Origin: JBPRGG01 sp051418075
GTDB lineage: Bacteria; Bacteroidota; Bacteroidia; Cytophagales; Cyclobacteriaceae
Assembly (NCBI GenBank): GCA_051418075.1
Contig: JBPRGG010000140.1
Location: 1-50,072, forward strand
Direction of reading: 5' to 3'
Length of the DNA stretch: 50,072 bases
The notes beneath the pieces were generated by a model. It saw only the letters and a list, made by a program, of their open reading frames with translations, was not told where the DNA came from and made no database searches. Below, one piece after another: positions 46,401 through 50,072 of this stretch. Numbering within the stretch: position 1 is the stretch's first letter; each line of letters begins with the position of its first letter. The position numbers were made by a program, and so were the translations under genes.

Positions 46401-49400
46401 AAATCAAGATGCCTCCGGAATAGATTTTTATCTAAAAGAAAATGCCATTCCTTTGGGTGTTTTTGATGAAACAATTTATCGTTTGCCTGAAATTGATGAT
46501 CTTATTTTTGATTCCGGTCCTAAAGATGAACTGGATCCAGTCCCTTTTTCTTTGGATACGCAGGAAAAAATATCCCATCAGGGAAGTGAATGGACAACAA
46601 GTGCTGTGGTGACCTCCTCACCGGCTTCCCCTAAGTTAGATTTTGCCCTGGGGTCGGCTGATTCTAGCCTACAGGTAAATAAATTCCATACCCTATTGGG
46701 AAAAAAATACCGGTTTTATAATTTTTACCATCCCTTTATGATCAATTTTATAAAGAAGATAAATGTTAATGGTGTTAAAAATTTGATTACCAGGGATTTG
46801 CAATTTGAGTCTTATGAATATTTTTCGAATAGTTATCAGCCTACCACCTCTGTACATGATAGCTATCCCCGGAAAGAAATTGATTTTTCCCCTGAAGGAG
46901 CTATGTCCATTTATAATTGGGAAATGTTTTTTCATATTCCTATGCTGGTAGCTGACCAGTTAAGCCAAAACCAGCGATTTGAGGAATCCCAGAAATGGTA
47001 TCATTTTATATTCAATCCCCTGGACCGGTCTTCAGAAGCCTCCCCCCATAAATTCTGGCAGTTTAAACCTTTTTTTGAGCTGTATGCTAATGGGAATGGC
47101 TCAGCTGAAGATTCCATTTACAACCTGCTTTATGCCCTTAGTTATACGGGCACTGACCCTGAAATGCTGGACAAAAAAGCGGAGGTAGAACAACAGGTAA
47201 CTACCTGGATTAATAGCCCTTTTGATCCTCATGCCATTGCCGCATTACGGCCGGTGGCCTATATGAAAACAGTGGTAATGAAATATATTGATAATCTGAT
47301 CAGTTGGGGGGATCATTTGTTTGGTCAGGATACCATGGAATCAATCAACGAAGCTACCCAGGTTTATATTCTGGCAGCACAGATCCTTGGTAAAAAACCT
47401 GAATTGATCCCGGGAGATGAAGCTGAGGAACGAACTTATAACGAACTTATCGCTGAAGCTGGACAGTTAGATGCTTTCTCCAATGCCCTGGTTAGCCTGG
47501 AAAATATATATGCAAGTACATCTTTATCAACAGGAAGTTCTGCCGGCCTGGAAGATCTGCCGTCGAGCCTGTATTTTTGTATTCCCAATAATCCTGATTT
47601 ATTAACTTATTGGGAAACAGTAGAAGATCGTCTGTTTAAGATCCGGCATTGCATGAATATTGAAGGCGTGGTACGTCAGTTACCACTATTTCAGGCTCCT
47701 GTTAATCCGGCCTTATTGGTGAAAGCCAGGGCTGCAGGTTTGGATATTGGAAGTGTGCTTAATGATCTGTATGCGCCATTGCCATACTACCGGTACAGAG
47801 TAATGGTACAGAAGGCCCTGGATTTTTGTAACGAGGTGAAATCATTAGGCAATAGCTTGCTAAGTGTGCTGGAGAAAAAAGATGCGGAAGAAATGACGTT
47901 GTTACGGGCGGGGCATGAAATTAAAATGCTTGAGATGATAAAAGATGTTAAAAAACTTCAGCTCGATGAAGCCAGAAACAGTCTTTCAGCATTAAAGGAA
48001 TTAAAAAAGATGACAGAAGTTCGGTATGATTATTATGCCAGGATTGAGAAATTAAATTCCAAGGAAGCACTAAATCTTCAGAAATTAGAATTAGCCCAAA
48101 TACTGCAAGCTATTGGACAAGGATATGATCTGGCGGCCCAATATAGTCGACTGATTCCGGAAACTACCGCCGGCGTAACCCCGGGAACTACTTTTGGGGG
48201 GGCAAATGTAGGGGAAGCATTAAATTTTTACGGCAGCTATTATCGGTTTTTATCCTCAATTGAATCTTATCAGGCCAACAAAGCGGCAATTCAGGCCGGA
48301 CATGATCGCCGGTGGGATGAATGGAAACTTCAGGAAAAACTGGCTTCACGTGAACTGGTGCAAATTGACAAGCAGATTACAGCAGCTGAAATACGGGTAG
48401 AAATTCTGGGAAAAGAGAAACATAACCATGAAACCCAACTGAAGCATAGCCGGGAAGTAAATGATTGGATGAATAGTAAATTTACCAGCAAAGATTTGTA
48501 TGAATGGATGTCAGGACAATTATCCTCAGTTTATTTTCAAAGCTACCAGTTGGCTTATGATATGGCAAAAAAAGCCCAAAAAGCTTTTCAGTATGAGCTC
48601 AATTCTGATCAAACCTTTATTCAGTTCGGTTATTGGGACAGCCTGAAAAAAGGATTATTGGCCGGTGAAAAGTTAAATTATGATATCAGGCGGATGGAAG
48701 CGGCTTACCTGGATCAAAACCGGCGTACTTTTGAAATAAATAAATCAATATCTTTGGCCAGGCTGGATCCCCTGGCCCTGATCCAATTAAAGGAAAACGG
48801 AGTTTGTTTTATCAATCTGCCTGAAGTACTGTTTGATCTGGATTATCCGGGCCAATACCTGAGACGAATAAAATCTGTGCAATTAACCATCCCCTGTGTT
48901 ACCGGCCCCTATACCTCAATTAGCGGGAAGCTTACTTTACTGGATCACAAGTGGCGAATAGATACTTCAGGTGATACCTATACCGAAGACAGTGAGGACT
49001 ATGACAGTCGTTTTGTTTACCATTCCGGTGGTACTCAATCCATTGCCACCAGTTCAGGTCAAAATGACAGCGGCCTGTTCCAGTTAAACTTCAATGATGA
49101 ACGGTTTCTTCCGTTTGAAGGAGCCGGGGCGATCAGCAACTGGAAACTGGAGTTTCCTGCTATGATCCAAGCCTTTAACTATCAAACCATTTCTGATATT
49201 ATCATACAGATAAGCTATACTGCCAGGGAAGGAGGAGAAACATTAAAGGAAAAAACCAATAATGAGATACAAACCGCTTTAATGGAGATGGCATTGGGAT
49301 CTGATAATATCGGACTTACCCGAATGGTTAGCCTTAAACATGAATTTTCAAATGAATGGTATCGTTTTTTGAATCCACTGGCAGGACAGACAGATCAGCA

Positions 49401-49803
49401 GGCCAGCCTGAATATTGCTTCAGAGGTTTTTCCGTTTATGTTTAGAAACCATCAGGTTAAAACCAACCGGCTAGCTTTGATGATGGTTTTGGCAGATCAG
49501 TATACCGAAGATTCATACAACCTGAAACTGGATTTGACCATGCCCTCAGGTAGTCTCCTGAAATCCACGGTAAATAGTAGTCAGGTAGATGGCATTACCC
49601 TTTCCTCCAGGGCTGACCTGGGAAATCAGCTTTATCAGGTTTCTTCGGATTTTTCTGAGGATCCAGGCCTATGGGAACTTTTGGTACAGGAAAATGAGAT
49701 TCCGGTAGAACTACAGTGGGAAGATCAGGGACATATCCGGTTAAATAAGGACATGGTAAAAGATCTGATACTCATTTTCCATTATCAGGTTACTATTGAC
49801 TAA
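40402..49803 (+). CDS. Tc toxin TcA pore-forming/translocation subunit
   Basis: The 3133-residue protein forms the pentameric syringe that injects the TcC cargo. Residues about 1-105 and 113-215 are two transthyretin/carboxypeptidase-regulatory-like beta domains (LNISGKLIDQSTKKELKNL; WQVKGRITDVNGNP). An alpha-helical shell follows, with the C648-S-C-K-H-C653 motif leading into GSVYGAAAYFVDLLSYL (VRP1-like region). The neuraminidase-like/receptor-binding region spans about 1640-2200 (REVWEANRKVFLYPENWIEP-like start at NYRVWEANRKVFLYPENW). Two long helices at about 2485-2580 and 2615-2690 flank a Gly/Thr-rich tip (TAGVTPGTTFGGANVG, about 2590-2605), the channel that opens in the target membrane. 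The TcB-binding end domain includes LYEWMSGQLSSVYFQSYQLAYDM (about 2695-2720). The length is larger than Photorhabdus TcdA1 (about 2500 residues). Confidence 0.93.
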   Translation: MKKPSLNISGKLIDQSTKKELKNLQIELWDQKSLTDSPLTSTSSDQAGNFSIQINRTAFSSKPELIFKIFNKDQLIQTVPVKLTSGKPAKNMLIPLDLPQKDVTDPEKDNPNSQWQVKGRITDVNGNPMAAQVSAFQVKLNQQQPLGQAATEQGKYLIVYKPFIPDQSSGCDRPDLLVKAYRNDQLIASSEIFYNVEKITIIDLVAGNEVYKGPSEFQQLEQTLTPCLGDQQPEKLNSENAEYLSNKTGSSLEWIKLYILAFRAADFTQAPAPYFYACFRMQLPYSLNKLVAVDHQAIKQQIFKAIDQNIINESWRKEMDKFFAALKSSALKSALKVEDQSKQTSIGKIFKMAAIPEKLQVDLLDHYLKNLNDTSAFWQAMGKHPELNPFQDKLKLTLKVSALTQHYEPATKAIMALPLFEQSTQISNLTQLNSDDWMKLAKEIGSAPDHIPGEKQEKIMNYARLMEKSIMKAFPTRHIATNIAGNDRYQKSELSQFFKLAPDFSFEGTNITAYVNRLNGSIKDKSVLIRDLQKLQRLYNLAPGIDHYKVMETLDREGLDSSLKVKFYGQKAFINQFGQKLGSRTLASQVFQKASQINATTMNLALQYNDLKSEVMPYVLRSNRSATMKSANQELPDLETLFGGQHFCSCKHCGSVYGAAAYFVDLLSYLSQHYVIDTTASTDQNTVYLEKAPNVYQNGLDLLFERRSDLGHIALNCENTNTVLPYLDIVNEILENAIINTTAAYQTTGTTEELKANPEHIIKSVYDDHLSREIFPFSQPFNLWNEEANVYLEHLDILRYQMIDVFQFKNNTNEPDNQAKYSVQLNLTEQGKNIIMGETTIDGTTYATTDFWGISDLTQLQNVRLFIDKAEISYEQLLQFLQLGFVHDTGTVKVKFAPEAPCNIDQAELAYWEESTGQFRSDPIEEEFFIKAHRFFRFLHKVPWTILELGWMMDAMAVQTISESFIEQAAILLQLQSGLDLEPREVLSWWARLNTQSDQNDPDHRSFYARHFLNKTVFDPREINEESFVFTLNTALNELKNTGNLISDYLNEIAAALNISSSDLLLLTATITTVDDEIDDSLNLDNLSQLFRITSLSKALDISPEEYLLAKKFIVADPFDKTRPEDALSWSEQIRKVQQSGFSFKELQYLLLDEYNSAEGIAPVEERIIGLLTTLQTGLLKIRAEHEVSLDENEMPVDPSGEVCKQKLSLLLDEEDIDEVVAIVEAVDGLTSQHEADAITYLSFLDAEQLISDFDSGDYLTTESRYAYILKELIDYLVDSQSRSFVVQTFSTDLLIDLNTAELLLTELVYSTGYVFDPTDPAYAIDDFLDPSFALYVPEEDEDFELSQFLVQQDTYIILYKSTMFINKFEMNSEDTEWTFLQSPSIGWLDLNAISGAPADVFVAWQKMENFFRVHRQFNQGDITFFNLMDYAGEPSLLDALETGYEEEVEAYIASSGNWVEADKGFLIFLNLLAEVTGWEIESLYFLAGPEAYEMNFDDFIDEETYFHLMHCFEVLEKLGASARDAWSWMAVDLTNENSGNIKQTAKAKYNESEWLKVAAPLRDVLREKQRDALTVYLIQNQGFEDENALYQHFLLDVETSACTLTSRIVLANSSVQLFIQRHLMNLEREIIDLDINRWEWMKNYRVWEANRKVFLYPENWIEPELRLSKSEFFADLQNALLQNNVTDELVENVVKDYLEKLDAVSNIEVCGTYHQYEDEGDDPVDVMHVFGRTISVPYQYYYRTFVDQNYWTPWKKVNLSVRGKHLIPVVINRRLYLFWPEFTEKQEEISPDNDMTYWEIKLAFSEYKNDKWLAQKSSEAYIESDKLNVSLSIEAGSLNLDNYGLHNFCFLTSHHSAYLKIKCIQLLDTGLSTNYQYNEGEFDFYFETYKIKANNKVPVFFGLDNMIKPTGTDIDYMTFKETGSTGLELVYAEVDEDGNYLGNDNLVKLLNATPGSFHMPIPHQYDEFVSQQNFFYADDERSFLVKPYNAFSYKIPDVLNQDASGIDFYLKENAIPLGVFDETIYRLPEIDDLIFDSGPKDELDPVPFSLDTQEKISHQGSEWTTSAVVTSSPASPKLDFALGSADSSLQVNKFHTLLGKKYRFYNFYHPFMINFIKKINVNGVKNLITRDLQFESYEYFSNSYQPTTSVHDSYPRKEIDFSPEGAMSIYNWEMFFHIPMLVADQLSQNQRFEESQKWYHFIFNPLDRSSEASPHKFWQFKPFFELYANGNGSAEDSIYNLLYALSYTGTDPEMLDKKAEVEQQVTTWINSPFDPHAIAALRPVAYMKTVVMKYIDNLISWGDHLFGQDTMESINEATQVYILAAQILGKKPELIPGDEAEERTYNELIAEAGQLDAFSNALVSLENIYASTSLSTGSSAGLEDLPSSLYFCIPNNPDLLTYWETVEDRLFKIRHCMNIEGVVRQLPLFQAPVNPALLVKARAAGLDIGSVLNDLYAPLPYYRYRVMVQKALDFCNEVKSLGNSLLSVLEKKDAEEMTLLRAGHEIKMLEMIKDVKKLQLDEARNSLSALKELKKMTEVRYDYYARIEKLNSKEALNLQKLELAQILQAIGQGYDLAAQYSRLIPETTAGVTPGTTFGGANVGEALNFYGSYYRFLSSIESYQANKAAIQAGHDRRWDEWKLQEKLASRELVQIDKQITAAEIRVEILGKEKHNHETQLKHSREVNDWMNSKFTSKDLYEWMSGQLSSVYFQSYQLAYDMAKKAQKAFQYELNSDQTFIQFGYWDSLKKGLLAGEKLNYDIRRMEAAYLDQNRRTFEINKSISLARLDPLALIQLKENGVCFINLPEVLFDLDYPGQYLRRIKSVQLTIPCVTGPYTSISGKLTLLDHKWRIDTSGDTYTEDSEDYDSRFVYHSGGTQSIATSSGQNDSGLFQLNFNDERFLPFEGAGAISNWKLEFPAMIQAFNYQTISDIIIQISYTAREGGETLKEKTNNEIQTALMEMALGSDNIGLTRMVSLKHEFSNEWYRFLNPLAGQTDQQASLNIASEVFPFMFRNHQVKTNRLALMMVLADQYTEDSYNLKLDLTMPSGSLLKSTVNSSQVDGITLSSRADLGNQLYQVSSDFSEDPGLWELLVQENEIPVELQWEDQGHIRLNKDMVKDLILIFHYQVTID

Positions 49804-49843
49804 CTATTAATATCAGACTAATAGTTGAAATTAATAGTTTTTG
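49802..49843 (+). terminator. Probable terminator of the Tc toxin genes
   Basis: AACTATTAA at 49802-49810 can pair exactly with TTAATAGTT at 49831-49839, which runs into TTTTT. An alternative partner, TAATAGTT (49819-49826), lies in between. The stem is AT-only, so it would be weak. It starts at the stop codon of the TcA gene. Confidence 0.45.
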
Positions 49844-50020
49844 CTTTCAGCTTTGGTTCTGGTATGTTTGTCATTTCGACGCCAGGAGAAATCTGTTGGG
49901 GTTAAGGTAGATAGTTGCTATAAGCAGATATGCTACGGAATTATTCAGATGGTTATTGATGGATTCTGTTTTGTAATTTACATGCTACCTTATTTGATCT
50001 TTTGTCCTGGCCAGACGGGC

Positions 50021-50050
50021 GGTACTTTTTGCCTTGATGCAAAAAGTACC
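50021..50050. repeat. Perfect 12-bp inverted repeat (hairpin) near the right edge
   Basis: GGTACTTTTTGC, a 6-base loop CTTGAT, and GCAAAAAGTACC form a perfect hairpin, followed by CAAAAAAATCAAGACAG. I recognise this style of 'GTACTTTTTG...CAAAAAGTAC..AAAAAATCAAG' sequence as a dispersed repeat in Bacteroidota intergenic regions. It may continue beyond the window. Confidence 0.55.
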
Positions 50051-50072
50051 CAAAAAAATCAAGACAGAAAAA

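Noticed and set aside
1..50072. CRISPR arrays, tRNA or rRNA genes, intact insertion sequences
   Set aside because: No regularly spaced direct repeats, cloverleaf-like segments, rRNA motifs or transposase genes were recognised by eye.

Overview
The window comes from a member of the Bacteroidota. The evidence is a type IX secretion C-terminal tail on a surface protein, lipoproteins and secreted enzymes typical of the phylum, TAnnTTTG-like -7 promoter elements, a four-helix type CoxB, paired DUF4252 genes, and moderately AT-rich DNA with frequent TTG starts. A Saprospiria-like marine or aquatic polysaccharide degrader is my best guess, but no rRNA or marker gene here fixes the order.

Left end (1-7525): the tail of a Gfo/Idh/MocA oxidoreductase, then a same-strand run of secreted polysaccharide-degrading genes. 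These are an iduronate-2-sulfatase-like sulfatase, two concanavalin-like polysaccharide lyase-type proteins, a DUF1593 nucleoside-hydrolase-like lipoprotein, a GH140-like DUF5060/DUF4038 glycosidase, and a second sulfatase wrecked by a stop codon and a large internal deletion. There is no SusC/SusD pair in the window. A GH29 fucosidase at 15436-16623 fits the same diet of sulfated, possibly fucosylated or uronic-acid-containing glycans. Between them lie a decayed PIN-domain toxin-antitoxin module, a nitroreductase, an SNF2 helicase followed by an unrecognised 589-residue protein, and a chimeric pseudogene made of a propeller-protein start and a CRTAC1-like T9SS protein end.

Middle (17075-29730): two DUF4252 genes lead straight into an ABC-2 exporter behind a textbook ECF-sigma promoter. 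Then come PgeF, a MarR regulator, a YceI/outer-membrane barrel/YceI cluster with a 26-bp perfect palindrome at the first YceI promoter, and an M1-like peptidase whose catalytic glutamate is replaced by lysine. A possible 33-residue membrane peptide and cytochrome c oxidase subunits II and I complete this part.

Right end (29968-50072): on the minus strand, a calcineurin-like phosphoesterase and an endonuclease/exonuclease/phosphatase protein, plus a 5'-truncated relative of the latter. Divergent from these, two giant genes occupy almost 17 kb: a natural TcB-TcC fusion (2401 aa) and a TcA pore/translocator (3133 aa). Together they encode a complete three-component Tc (toxin complex) injection machine. 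The hypervariable payload at the end of the TcC part looks, by eye, like a LysM-like segment followed by a lysozyme/transglycosylase-like fold. That would be an unusual, peptidoglycan-directed cargo. This locus is the most interesting item in the window.

The window carries at least four decayed loci (sulfatase, toxin-antitoxin, propeller/FG-GAP chimera, truncated phosphatase), suggesting an accessory region in flux. No tRNA, rRNA, CRISPR array or intact insertion sequence was seen.
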